Assembly (NCBI GenBank): GCA_024277255.1
Contig: JAJRVQ010000134.1
Coordinates: 248,001 to 312,000, forward strand
Length of the DNA stretch: 64,000 nt
Direction of reading: 5' to 3'
Origin: Acidobacteriota bacterium
Lineage (GTDB): Bacteria > Acidobacteriota > Thermoanaerobaculia > Multivoradales > SZUA-115
In this document: positions 45,885-54,500 of the stretch, piece after piece
How the letters are laid out: each line of letters starts with the position of its first letter
Position numbering within the stretch: position 1 is the first letter of the stretch
Notes under the pieces: generated by a model
Seen by the model: only the letters and a program-made list of their open reading frames with translations
What the model was told of the DNA's origin: nothing
Database searches by the model: none
Position numbers and translations under genes: made by a program

Positions 45885-46622
45885 ATGCGCAAACTTGCTT
45901 GGCTAGCGGTCAACACCGTGCAAGCTCTCTTCACGGCGGTATGGACTGCCGGATTCATTCTCGCCGCCTTGGTCGTGCGGCTGCTCTCCGCAGGTACCCG
46001 GCTGCCGCTGGCGATGGCTCGCCGGCTCTGGGCTCCCGGCCTGCTGTGGGCAGCCGGGGTGCGCATCGAGGCTCGCGACGTCGAAACCCTCGACCCCGAC
46101 GGTCGCTACTTCTTCGTCTGCAACCACCAGTCGATGATCGACATCGCAGTGCTCTTTCGCGTCCTCCCGGTCAACCTTCACTTCATCGTCAAAGACGAGC
46201 TGCGCAAGGTGCCCTTCATCGGTTGGTACGCCGCAGCCATGGGCATGATCTTCGTCAAGCGCGGTGCCGGCAGGGCGGCTCTCGACGAGGTGCGCGGCGC
46301 CGCCCAGCTGATCGAAAGCGGGCGCAGTGTTCTCGCCTTTCCCGAAGGCACCCGCAGCAGCGGCTCGGTCAAACCGTTCAAGACCGGTGTCTTTCTTCCC
46401 GCCATCGAGGCGGCGGTGGCGATCGTACCGATCGCGGTCGATGGCGCGGCGAAAGTCTTGCCGGCGCGCGGTTTCGCCGTCCGGCCAGGCACCGTCCGGG
46501 TGGCCATCGGATCGCCGATCCCTCCCGACAAGTTGGCCGGCCTCGATCGTCACGCCGTCGCCGAGCGGGTCCGCGGCGAGGTCGCCGCACTCTTTGCAAC
46601 GCTGGCCCAGGGCAGCGGCTAA
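45885..46622 (+). CDS. plsC: 1-acyl-sn-glycerol-3-phosphate acyltransferase
   Basis: Membrane acyltransferase of 245 residues that makes phosphatidic acid. The catalytic H-x4-D motif is in CNHQSMIDI, the second motif KRGAGRAALDEVRGA and the substrate-binding motif FPEGTRSSG. One N-terminal hydrophobic segment anchors it. Its end overlaps the convergent Bax1-like gene by four bases. Confidence 0.93.
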   Translation: MRKLAWLAVNTVQALFTAVWTAGFILAALVVRLLSAGTRLPLAMARRLWAPGLLWAAGVRIEARDVETLDPDGRYFFVCNHQSMIDIAVLFRVLPVNLHFIVKDELRKVPFIGWYAAAMGMIFVKRGAGRAALDEVRGAAQLIESGRSVLAFPEGTRSSGSVKPFKTGVFLPAIEAAVAIVPIAVDGAAKVLPARGFAVRPGTVRVAIGSPIPPDKLAGLDRHAVAERVRGEVAALFATLAQGSG

Positions 46623-47890
46623 CCCGCCGGCAGGGCGATCCGCTCCAGCAGCTTCAGTACCTGCCTGGCGATCGGTAGGCTGCGGAAGAGGTAGACCTCC
46701 GCCGGCAGCTCATCGAGTGGCTCCCGCCCACCGGCCAACCGCTTCGACAGCGCCAGGATGAAATTGGGCGGACCGTGCCGGCGCAGCAAACGCAGCCGAG
46801 AGTCGACCGCGCTCTTGCGCCAGAAACCGAGCACTTCCATGTGAGCCACGCGACCGCTCGCCGGGTGCCGGAAGACGAAATCCGGTACCAGAACGCCGTG
46901 GCCGTCCAGGTCGATCAACTCGGCCTCCTCCGAGATCTCCCAATCGCTGCCCAGTTGGGTGAAGCGGTGGGGAAAGGCTCGGATCTCCTCGGGTTGCCAT
47001 TGCCCCACCAGATGGCGACCGAAGGGCTCCAGCTGGCCAGCTTCGAGGCGAAAGGTCCGCTCGATGCGCTTCGGTCCCCAGCGGACCTGCGCCGCCAGTT
47101 TCCAGCCGTCGAAATGGAGCAGCGTGGGCAAGAAACTGGCCATCTGAAGACCGTATTTCTGGCTGGCTTGAAACAGGGAGAGCGGTCCGTCGAGTTGAAT
47201 GGAGTATCCAGCCTTGGCCGATCCGCTCACCCGGGTCAGCAGCTGGAAGAACTTGATCTTGCGGAAGAGCTCTCGATAGCGGCGCCCGCTCTGCCCGCGG
47301 ATGTCGAGGGTCATCCCGGTGGCGCGCAGAAGTACGCCCTGGGCCAAGGCCACGTTGTAGCGGCGCAGCAACCATCCCGCCTCGCACTCCTCGAAGCGGA
47401 CCAAGGTCTGCTCGGCCTTGAGGTCGGCGTAGAGACCGGCCTCGAGTTGATCGGGGCTGAGACCGAAATCGGCCGCCAGGCGCTGGATCAACGCCGCGCG
47501 GTCGAAACGGGGAGCCGGCGCCGCCCCTCCAGCCGCTGCCCCAGCGTCGCTCGCCTTCACCGCCCTGACGGCCGAGCGACCATAGGCGCCAGCGGCGGCC
47601 TCGAAAAGGGCCCGGCGCAGCTCCACCGGCTCGACGGGGGAATCGGTGTCGAAAACACAGCGGTCCCGTAACAGCTTGGCCAACGCCCGGTGAAGCTGAA
47701 ACGCGGTACCGCTGCCCAACAGAGCTTTCAACTCCCCATCGATCTCCAAGCGCGACCGCCCCTGATGGCGCCGGTAGATCTCGATCAACTGCCCGGCCAG
47801 AGCTAACTGATCCTCGTCGGCCGCCTTGATGTAGCGCGGTCTCACCTCGCCCTTGAGGAGGCGAGCTTGGATGAGATCGGAGGTCAGCAC
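46619..47890 (-). CDS. Bax1/DUF790-family nuclease
   Basis: Protein of about 423 residues of the DUF790 family, first described in archaea as Bax1, the endonuclease partner of XPB. The N-terminus LTSDLIQARLLKGEVRPRYI is characteristic. A nuclease-like core near the C-terminus includes LDGHGVLVPDFVFRHPASGR and MEVLGFWRK, matching the E/D...ExK pattern of PD-(D/E)XK enzymes. The start is set at GTG 47890, 50 bases after the XPB stop. The frame is open further upstream, but that part overlaps the helicase gene and lacks family character. Confidence 0.85.
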   Translation of the reverse strand: MLTSDLIQARLLKGEVRPRYIKAADEDQLALAGQLIEIYRRHQGRSRLEIDGELKALLGSGTAFQLHRALAKLLRDRCVFDTDSPVEPVELRRALFEAAAGAYGRSAVRAVKASDAGAAAGGAAPAPRFDRAALIQRLAADFGLSPDQLEAGLYADLKAEQTLVRFEECEAGWLLRRYNVALAQGVLLRATGMTLDIRGQSGRRYRELFRKIKFFQLLTRVSGSAKAGYSIQLDGPLSLFQASQKYGLQMASFLPTLLHFDGWKLAAQVRWGPKRIERTFRLEAGQLEPFGRHLVGQWQPEEIRAFPHRFTQLGSDWEISEEAELIDLDGHGVLVPDFVFRHPASGRVAHMEVLGFWRKSAVDSRLRLLRRHGPPNFILALSKRLAGGREPLDELPAEVYLFRSLPIARQVLKLLERIALPAG

Positions 47891-47939
47891 GGCATGAGGT
47901 TTTCGGCGGAGTGTGGGCGCAGAAGTATCGCCGCGGCGG

Positions 47940-49310
47940 CTACCGGTAGGCGCTGTGGCGGCGGCGGCGGGAGCTGACAAATTCCTCGGCGGTGTCTTCG
48001 GCGACCACCTCGTACAGGACCGCCTGCTTGCCCTCGGCGCGACGCAGAATGCGGCCCAATCTCTGCACGTGCTCGCGGACGCTGCCGCTGCCCGAAAGAA
48101 CGACTCCGACGTTGGCCGCCGGCACATCGACCCCCTCGTTGAGGACCTTCGAGGTGACCACGAAAGGATAGGCCCCCGAGTTGAATCGGGTCAGTGTCTC
48201 ATGGCGTTCCTTGACCTTGGTTTGGTGGGTGATCGCCGGGATGAGGAACTGCCGCGAGATCCGGTAGACGGTGTGGTTGTCATTGGTGAAGATCAACACG
48301 CGGTCATTGCGGTGGTGAGCCAGCAGCCTCTCCAGCAAACGCAGCTTGGCGTCCGAAGCCTGGGCGATCGCTTTCTGTTCGCGATAGGCCAGGAAGGCTC
48401 GGCGCCCCTTCTCGCTGCGCGAGGTCAGCATCAAGAACCGCTGCCACCCTCCCGGGCTACCCAGAGGAATCCGCTGGCCGACGACGAAGTTGCGGTAGAT
48501 CTCCCGCGCGCGGCGGTATCTCTCCCGCTCTTCGGCGGAGAGACGGACCCGGAGTTCCACCGTTTCATAGTCGGCCAGATAGCGGCCCGCCAGCTCCTTG
48601 ATCTCACGCCGGTAGACGATCGGACCGATCAACTCCTGCAACCGTTGCTCGCCGCCGTCTTCGCGCTCCGGAGTGGCGGTCAAGCCCAAACGAAAGGGTG
48701 CGATCGACATCTGTGCGGCGAGCGCATAGGTCGGTCCGGGCAGGTGGTGGCACTCGTCGAAGACCAGCAGCGCCCAGCGGTTACCGAGCCGCTCCATGTG
48801 GATGTGAGCCGAGTCGTAGGTGGTCACGGTCAACGGCTGAGGGTCGTAGTAACCGCCGCCGATCAACCCGACCTCGACCTCGAAGGCGGTCGACAAAACG
48901 CCGTACCACTGCTGCATGAGATCGATCGTCGGAGTGACGATCAGCGCCGGGCGCCCAAGCCGCTGCAAGATCAACTGGGCGACAAACGTCTTGCCCGACC
49001 CGGTCGGCAAGACCACCACCCCCTGCCGCCGTTGATCCCACCAGGTGTCGACCGCCTCGCTCTGATGTGGATAGGGCTGGCGTACCTGCCGCGAGTTGAG
49101 ATCGAGCTGGCGATAGTCGCGCGCCTCATCGACAAACTCGACTTTGGCCCGGCGCAAGGCCAGAACCACCTCGCGGTAGGTGGAGGCCGGCGCCCGCCAC
49201 CTCCCCACCCTACGGTCGAAGGCCAGCCCCGGCAGGCTCAACTCTTCGAGCACCGCCGCCGGCTGCGCCGCCAGCAGGAGGGTTCCACGATCAAACTCGA
49301 GACGCACCAC
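47940..49310 (-). CDS. XPB-like DNA helicase (archaeal/bacterial type)
   Basis: Superfamily 2 helicase of 456 residues. An N-terminal damage-recognition-like domain (about 1-75) is followed by Walker A LPTGSGKTFVAQ, the box DECHH, motif III GLTATPEREDGG and motif VI QRLGRILRR. The RED residues in PERED match the XPB RED motif. With the adjacent Bax1-like nuclease it forms the helicase-nuclease pair that opens and cuts damaged DNA in archaea. The start is one of two adjacent GTG codons. Bacterial XPB-Bax1 pairs are known but patchy. Confidence 0.9.
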   Translation of the reverse strand: MVRLEFDRGTLLLAAQPAAVLEELSLPGLAFDRRVGRWRAPASTYREVVLALRRAKVEFVDEARDYRQLDLNSRQVRQPYPHQSEAVDTWWDQRRQGVVVLPTGSGKTFVAQLILQRLGRPALIVTPTIDLMQQWYGVLSTAFEVEVGLIGGGYYDPQPLTVTTYDSAHIHMERLGNRWALLVFDECHHLPGPTYALAAQMSIAPFRLGLTATPEREDGGEQRLQELIGPIVYRREIKELAGRYLADYETVELRVRLSAEERERYRRAREIYRNFVVGQRIPLGSPGGWQRFLMLTSRSEKGRRAFLAYREQKAIAQASDAKLRLLERLLAHHRNDRVLIFTNDNHTVYRISRQFLIPAITHQTKVKERHETLTRFNSGAYPFVVTSKVLNEGVDVPAANVGVVLSGSGSVREHVQRLGRILRRAEGKQAVLYEVVAEDTAEEFVSSRRRRHSAYR

Positions 49311-49577
49311 GGCGTGAAGCTACCAGCTGGCCCCACCTTCACACCAGCATCGACCACACCAGCATCGACGGCTTCTCGCTACGCGGTCGGACGGAGTCGA
49401 GCGGCGGCGCGGTAACGAACGTCGGTTACGCACGCCTCTGCTTGCAGAACCCAAGACGCTACTGCGTCGACGGCTCACACCGTAGCAGCCTGCCGCGCAG
49501 TCGACCGAGACGGTTGTTCTTGTCTCGCTCAACGACCGCTGCACGCTTCGTCGACCCACCTACCGAAGGAGAAAACC

Positions 49578-50129
49578 ATGAGCGTGTTTCGAGTCAAAGA
49601 CCTGATGATCAACGTCCTGGCGGACCGCGGCGGCGGCCTTTCGTACTGTTCGGAAGATGTCTCCGCGACCGCCCCCACTCCGATCACGCCGTACATCCTG
49701 GTCGCCGCCAACCAGCCGGTTCTGGACTACGTCAGAGATGTCACCGTCAAGCTCGCCGACAGCGGCGACCCGGACGGTAGCCCGGCGGTCGCCGAGCTGA
49801 TCGACGAGGTCGCCCTCGACATCGGGCGGGCGGTGGTGGTCGGTGCTGTCCAGGGCGGCGGCGTCTACTACCCCGATCCCAACTGCGGCGGCTCGTCGCT
49901 GGAGACCATCCCGACGCCGATCACCCCGGTGGTCCACAAGAACCTGGCGATCCTCAAGGGCTCGCACCTGGGGCAGCTGAAAGACCAGCTGCAGACCGCC
50001 CTCAGAGCGACGCAGGCCGCCGAGGCGGCGCTGACGCCGCGCACCGCGGACCAGGTGAAAGAGGTGCGCAACAAGTTGGAGGGTGCTCTCGCCTCGCTGG
50101 GGCAGGTAGCACAATCCGCAGGCAACTGA
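49578..50129 (+). CDS. candidate substrate (precursor) protein with duplicated Cys/PTPITP module
   Basis: Protein of 183 residues, AAGGAG six bases before ATG 49578. No family is recognised. Two similar modules are visible: GGG (18-20), Cys24, then PTPITP (33-38); and GGG (93-95), Cys103, then PTPITP (112-117). Each combines one Cys with Ser and Thr residues, the raw material of lanthionine rings. The rest is helical (LGQLKDQLQTALRATQAAEA). There is no signal peptide. A strong terminator follows directly, and then come genes for a lyase-like and a kinase-LanC protein. It may be the modified substrate. It is long for a RiPP precursor, so it could instead be an accessory protein. Confidence 0.6.
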   Translation: MSVFRVKDLMINVLADRGGGLSYCSEDVSATAPTPITPYILVAANQPVLDYVRDVTVKLADSGDPDGSPAVAELIDEVALDIGRAVVVGAVQGGGVYYPDPNCGGSSLETIPTPITPVVHKNLAILKGSHLGQLKDQLQTALRATQAAEAALTPRTADQVKEVRNKLEGALASLGQVAQSAGN

Positions 50130-50152
50130 GAGGTGCCTGCACATCCCATTTC

Positions 50153-50194
50153 GGGACCGTCCGTCCAAGCAACCGGGGACGGTCCCCCTTTTCT
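50153..50194 (+). terminator. Rho-independent terminator or attenuator
   Basis: GGGACCGTCC (50153-50162) pairs with GGACGGTCCC (50177-50186), followed by CCTTTTCT. It lies between the candidate substrate gene and the modifying-enzyme genes. Partial read-through would give more substrate than enzyme message. Confidence 0.85.
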
Positions 50195-50195
50195 A

Positions 50196-50226
50196 ATCAA
50201 GAGTTCGACTTCATCAAGAGTTCGAC
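50196..50226. repeat. direct repeat upstream of the lyase-like gene
   Basis: ATCAAGAGTTCGAC occurs at 50196-50209 and again at 50213-50226, three bases apart (17-base period). It lies between the terminator and the ribosome site of the next gene and could be a regulator-binding site. Confidence 0.7.
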
Positions 50227-50234
50227 GGAGCTGA

Positions 50235-51491
50235 ATGATGCCGCCACAGCGAGACTCTCGTCCACCAAACCCACGACCCGAGCAGCAACCCACAGCCGCG
50301 CGGCGTAGCTTGCTGAACGATCTGTCCTCCGCTCGCCTGCGCCGCGGTCCGGCATTTCACCTGCTGCGTCTGGCGGAGCTTTCCTCACAGCACCGCCGGC
50401 AGCTCGGCGACCTGGCCGACGGGCCGGCGGACAGCGCCGTGCTACTGCCCAGCGAAGAAAGCTGCGCCAACCACAGCGCCAAGATCATCGATCAGCAGAC
50501 CGCCGATCTACTCACCGCGCTGGACAACCCGCGGCACCTCGCCGACTTGGCTTGCACGCCGCGTTCGGCGGAGCCAGAGGCCTCGGAAGTGGAGAGCGCC
50601 GTGGCCCGTCTGATCCTCGACGGGGTGGTGGAAATCGAGTCCGCCGGCGCTTTCCTCGCCGGCCCGCGGGCGCACCCGGCCCTCTTCGCTCCATCCCGGC
50701 CAGCCGGCAGCGGTGGCGGCGGGCGGCTGGCGCAACTGTCGCTCGCCGCGCTGCGTTACGCCGAGCGGCTCCCCATCGACGACGCCCGCGCCCTTTCTTA
50801 CCGCCTCTACGGCTACAACCGGGTGCCGCTTCATGCCGCCTGGGAGGACCGCTTCGGCAGCCCCGCGGCGATCGAGACCGCGCTCGGGCTAGATCAGCGC
50901 ACCACTCTTTCGACCCTCCTGGCCCAGAAGTACGACGAGGAGGAGATCGGCGGCTGGCGTTCGTGGAACCGGGACGGGCAGGGTGCGGCGACTCTCACCC
51001 ACAAACTCTATGTCAGCCCCCATCCGGAGTCGCTGGCGACAGCTTTGCGCGCCGCGATCACCACCTTCGTCGACACCGGCGTCACCGCCTTCAAGATCGG
51101 GCGGGATCTTTCGGGACTGCTCAGGCCGGACAAGATCGTCGCCTACTTCCCCAGCCGAGCAGCGCTCGAACGCACGGCGAGTGCCCTGGCCCCCCACCTC
51201 GACGGCCTGCGCGCCCAGGGAGTGCCCTTCTCCGCCGAGATGAGCTGCGGCGCAATGCTCTCCTGGGGCAGCGATCCGCCGGTCGATCAGAAGTTGGTTC
51301 CCTGGCGCGGCCTTGAAAGCTGGCGCTTGTGGATCACCAACCAACTCGCCTCCGCTCTGCTACTCGCGCGAGCGCAAGAGGACTGCCCCGTCGAGCCCTG
51401 GCGCTTCGCCCTCGATCGACTCGCCCTCGACGGCGTCGACATCGACACCTGGAGCCCCGCTCCCCTGCAAGCCGATCGGGAGGCCGCCTGA
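50235..51491 (+). CDS. lanthipeptide lyase-like protein with winged-helix N-terminus
   Basis: Protein of 418 residues. Residues about 82-145 (DLLTALDNPRHLADLACTPR, then EVESAVARLILDGVVEIE) look like a PqqD-type winged helix, the fold of RiPP leader recognition. Residues about 250-345 follow the pattern of phosphothreonine-lyase domains of class III/IV lanthipeptide synthetases and HopA1-like proteins. HKLYVSPHPE holds the conserved Lys257, FKIGRDLSGL is at 286 and DKIVAYFPS at 299. In such enzymes the lyase removes phosphate to form dehydroamino acids. The assignment rests on motif pattern only. The gene has GGAG upstream, and its stop overlaps the next start by one base. Confidence 0.6.
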   Translation: MMPPQRDSRPPNPRPEQQPTAARRSLLNDLSSARLRRGPAFHLLRLAELSSQHRRQLGDLADGPADSAVLLPSEESCANHSAKIIDQQTADLLTALDNPRHLADLACTPRSAEPEASEVESAVARLILDGVVEIESAGAFLAGPRAHPALFAPSRPAGSGGGGRLAQLSLAALRYAERLPIDDARALSYRLYGYNRVPLHAAWEDRFGSPAAIETALGLDQRTTLSTLLAQKYDEEEIGGWRSWNRDGQGAATLTHKLYVSPHPESLATALRAAITTFVDTGVTAFKIGRDLSGLLRPDKIVAYFPSRAALERTASALAPHLDGLRAQGVPFSAEMSCGAMLSWGSDPPVDQKLVPWRGLESWRLWITNQLASALLLARAQEDCPVEPWRFALDRLALDGVDIDTWSPAPLQADREAA

Positions 51492-53914
51492 TGACCCATT
51501 CGCCGCCAGTGCTGGAGACCCGATTCGTCCTGCCCGCCGACGTGCTGATCGTGCCGGTCGCCACCCTCTCGGAGTCGGCCCGCGCCGGGCTCGATTGCGC
51601 GGCGCAGGACTTCGCGGTCGCCCGCCCCCGGGGGCGCCGGCCGTCGAGCATCGTCGATCCGACCACCGCCTCGCTGCTGCGACAATTCCGCCAGCCGAGC
51701 CGGCTGGTCGACGCCGTGCTGCGTTTCAGCCGGGAGCGCGGCAGCGATCCGGAGCAGACGCTGGAAGGGGCCTTCACCGTGCTCCAGACCTTCTGCAACA
51801 CAAAGCTCCTGGTCCGTGAAGAGGAGGCGCAGGCAGAGCGCATCGAACCCTCCTTCGCGCCCGGACAGAAGGTCGCCGAGTTTGAGATCCAACGGTTGAT
51901 CCACCTGCTCGAAGACACCGAACTCTACCTGGCGCGCGACGCCGACGGCCAGCCGGCGGCCTTGAAGCTGTGGCGCGGCGAGCCGGGAGTCGACGACGCG
52001 ATCGGACGCGAGGCGGCGATCCTCAGCCACCTCGCGGGCACCGTCTCCCCCCGTCTTCTCGCCCATGGCGAAGAGGCCGCTCGCCCCTTCCTCGCCGCCA
52101 CCTGGCGTACCGGGTTGGCGATCACCGCCGTCGCCGACGAATTGCGAGCGATGGCCGGCTCAGGGCGTCGAGAGCTTCTTCAGCTAGCCCGCCGATTGGT
52201 CGCGGCCTACGCCAGCCTCCACCGTCAGGGTGTCGTCCACGGCGACGTGCACCCGGGCAACCTCCTGGTCGACGCCGACGGCTCGGTGTCGCTGCTCGAC
52301 TTCGGTTCCTCCCGGATGCTCGATCCCGCGAGCCCCTATTTGCGTGCCCTACGGGCGGCGATGCCCTTCTACTTCGACCCGCAGACGGCCGCCGCTATCC
52401 TCGCCGAACAGGTGCCACCCGAATGTACGAGAGCCAGCGATCAGTACGCCGTCGGCGTGCTGCTCTACCGCCTGTTCACCGGACAAATGCCGGTGGACTT
52501 CCCCTCCGAGCAGGAGCGGTTGTTGCGCCAAGTGGTCGAGGCGGCACCGTTGCCGTTCTCGCGGCGCGGCGTTCGCCCCTGGCCCCAGGTGGAGGCGGTG
52601 CTGCACCGGGCGCTCGCCAAGGAGCCGGAGCGACGCTTCGCCTCCATGGCGCAACTGCACCAGGCGCTCGAAGCGGTCGCCGAGCCCGCGGCGAGGCAGA
52701 ATAACCTCGACAGGCGGGCCAGCAACAGCAAGAACAACGGCAGCCCCAGTGCCATGGTGAGTGCCAAGGTGAGCGCCGCGCTGGCTCGCTACGGGCTGTC
52801 CTCTCCTCTGTTGCGCGACGGGCTGCCGACCGCACCGCGCGTCTCGCTGTGGACCGGCTCCGCCGGCGTCGTTTGGTTTCTCTACCGGGCGGCCATGGTG
52901 CGCGGCGACGGGGAACTTCTGGCGCTGGCCGATGGCTGGATCGAGCGCAGCGAGCAGCTGTGGAGTGACGAGGGGCGGGCTTTCTACAGCGCTGCCAGGG
53001 GAATCACACCCGAGCACGTCGGCACGGCCTCCCCCTTCCACACGCGTAGCGGCCTGCACGCCGTCGGCGCTCTTCTGGCGCGCTCGCGAGGCGACCGCAA
53101 GAATTTGCGCCGCCACCTCACCGCCTTCCTCACCGCCGCCGGTGGAAGGTCGCCCTCACTCGACCTCACCCTGGGCAGCAGCGGGCTGGTGGTCGCCGCC
53201 ACCGCCCTCTTCGAGGCCGCCTCTCGTCACGCGGATGCGGCCGGCGAGGCGGCGTTGCTGAAGTCGTTCATCGAGCGCCTCGGCGGCGAGCTGTGGAACG
53301 CCGTCGGCGGCACCGAGAGTCTCGCCCATTGCCCGCGGCTCCCCCACCTGGGGATGGCGCACGGCTGGGCCGGCCTGCTCTACGCGCTGCTGCGCGCCGC
53401 ACAAGTGTGCGACAACGCCCTGTCGGAGGGGATCGTCGGCAAGCTGGAGGCACTGGCCGACGCTGCGCAGCCAGCTGGCCGCGGGCTGCTGTGGCCCGGC
53501 ACCCTCGGCAACTCGAGCGCGGTGGGTCAAACCCCCGACCTCGCTCCCGGCTGGTGTAGCGGCAGCGCCGGCTATGTCCATCTGTGGCTGGCGGCGTACG
53601 ATCGTCTCGGTGGTGATCGCTACCTGGCCCTCGCCGAGCGCGCCGGCTGGGCCGCCTGGGAGCATCCGGATAGCAACCCGACCCTGTGCTGTGGAACGGC
53701 CGGGCGAGCGCTGGCGCTGGCCGCCCTCTACCGCCACGGCGGCGAGAGCGGCTGGCGCGACCGTGCTCGGGCGCTTCTCGCCCGCGCCGGAAAGATTCCA
53801 GGCGACCCGGCCGGCGAGGGTCAGGGTCTGTTCAAGGGAGCGCTCGGAGCGGCCCTGGCTGCGGTCGAGCTGGAAGATCCCGAGCACGCGATCATGCCGC
53901 TGTTCGGTGGCTGA
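51491..53914 (+). CDS. kinase-LanC lanthionine synthetase-like protein
   Basis: Protein of 807 residues. Residues about 40-110 form a second winged-helix-like domain (LRQFRQPSRLVDAVLRFSRE). A protein-kinase domain (about 128-410) has Lys159 in AALKLW, the catalytic loop HGDVHPGNLLVD (Asp252) and DFG at 270-272. A LanC-type alpha/alpha barrel (about 430-800) has GWCSGSAG (Cys689) and LCCGTAG (Cys733, Cys734). The zinc ligands are thus Cys-Cys-Cys, as in the CCG group of lanthionine synthetases, not the usual Cys-Cys-His. The kinase would phosphorylate Ser/Thr and LanC would close thioether rings. The lyase is the separate upstream gene. ATG 51491 is coupled to it by overlap. Confidence 0.8.
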   Translation: MTHSPPVLETRFVLPADVLIVPVATLSESARAGLDCAAQDFAVARPRGRRPSSIVDPTTASLLRQFRQPSRLVDAVLRFSRERGSDPEQTLEGAFTVLQTFCNTKLLVREEEAQAERIEPSFAPGQKVAEFEIQRLIHLLEDTELYLARDADGQPAALKLWRGEPGVDDAIGREAAILSHLAGTVSPRLLAHGEEAARPFLAATWRTGLAITAVADELRAMAGSGRRELLQLARRLVAAYASLHRQGVVHGDVHPGNLLVDADGSVSLLDFGSSRMLDPASPYLRALRAAMPFYFDPQTAAAILAEQVPPECTRASDQYAVGVLLYRLFTGQMPVDFPSEQERLLRQVVEAAPLPFSRRGVRPWPQVEAVLHRALAKEPERRFASMAQLHQALEAVAEPAARQNNLDRRASNSKNNGSPSAMVSAKVSAALARYGLSSPLLRDGLPTAPRVSLWTGSAGVVWFLYRAAMVRGDGELLALADGWIERSEQLWSDEGRAFYSAARGITPEHVGTASPFHTRSGLHAVGALLARSRGDRKNLRRHLTAFLTAAGGRSPSLDLTLGSSGLVVAATALFEAASRHADAAGEAALLKSFIERLGGELWNAVGGTESLAHCPRLPHLGMAHGWAGLLYALLRAAQVCDNALSEGIVGKLEALADAAQPAGRGLLWPGTLGNSSAVGQTPDLAPGWCSGSAGYVHLWLAAYDRLGGDRYLALAERAGWAAWEHPDSNPTLCCGTAGRALALAALYRHGGESGWRDRARALLARAGKIPGDPAGEGQGLFKGALGAALAAVELEDPEHAIMPLFGG

Positions 53915-53924
53915 CGGTCAAACT

Positions 53925-53944
53925 GCCCGCCCCGCACGGCGGGC
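53925..53944. terminator. hairpin between convergent kinase-LanC and merR genes
   Basis: GCCCGCC (53925-53931) and GGCGGGC (53938-53944) form a 7-bp stem with a six-base loop in a 31-base gap between convergent genes. No long T-tract is present on either side. Confidence 0.5.
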
Positions 53945-53945
53945 G

Positions 53946-54485
53946 TCAGTCGAGTTCCCGCGACCTCTTGCGGATCCGCGCCGCCTCCTTGGCCTCGATC
54001 CCCAAAGACTCCAAGAACTCACCGTGAGCCTCGGGAGCCAGCCGCTCGAACTCGGCGTGCCAGCGCCACTGGGCGGCCTCGTCCAGCCCACTGGCGGCCA
54101 GGATCGCAACCCAGCCGGCTTTGTCGAGACGCTTGCCGCCTTGGCCGAGGCGGCCGCCGCCCGCTCCACCGCGGACCAGTTCGAGGATCAACCGCTGCTG
54201 GCAACGCAGCCCCTCGATCTCGCCGTCGAGTTCGAGCAACCGAGCCTCCAGCGCCCTGTGCACCGTGTCGCCGCCACGGTCGAGCACCCGTCGAATGTCG
54301 GCAAGGCCGAGGCCGGCGCGGCGGTAGAGGTGGATCGCCTCCATCCGCTCGACGTCGGCCTCTGAGTATTGCCGGTAGCCGGCGGCGCTCCTCGCCGAGG
54401 GGCTGAGCAGCCCGATGCGGTCGTAGTAGAGCAGCGTGCTGCGCGACAGCGCGAAGCGGCTCGCCAGCTTACCGACGGTTATCAT
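53946..54485 (-). CDS. MerR-family regulator
   Basis: Protein of 179 residues with an N-terminal MerR winged helix (VGKLASRFALSRSTLLYYDR, then GYRQYSEADVERMEAIHLYR), a dimerisation helix and a C-terminal segment of about 58 residues (WVAILAASGLDEAAQWRWHA onward). There are no metal-binding Cys. The C-terminal segment is clearly related to the small protein encoded just upstream, so the effector part of this regulator also exists as a free protein. It is convergent with the kinase-LanC gene. Control of that cluster is possible but not shown. Confidence 0.85.
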   Translation of the reverse strand: MITVGKLASRFALSRSTLLYYDRIGLLSPSARSAAGYRQYSEADVERMEAIHLYRRAGLGLADIRRVLDRGGDTVHRALEARLLELDGEIEGLRCQQRLILELVRGGAGGGRLGQGGKRLDKAGWVAILAASGLDEAAQWRWHAEFERLAPEAHGEFLESLGIEAKEAARIRKRSRELD

Positions 54486-54500
54486 TGGCTAGCGCCCTCC

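Noticed and set aside
47891..48127. N-terminal extension of the Bax1-like protein
   Set aside because: It overlaps the helicase gene. The family begins with LTSDLIQARLL right after GTG 47890.
47913..49415. 500-codon plus-strand frame opposite the XPB-like helicase
   Set aside because: The minus-strand frame carries all helicase motifs. The plus frame has none.
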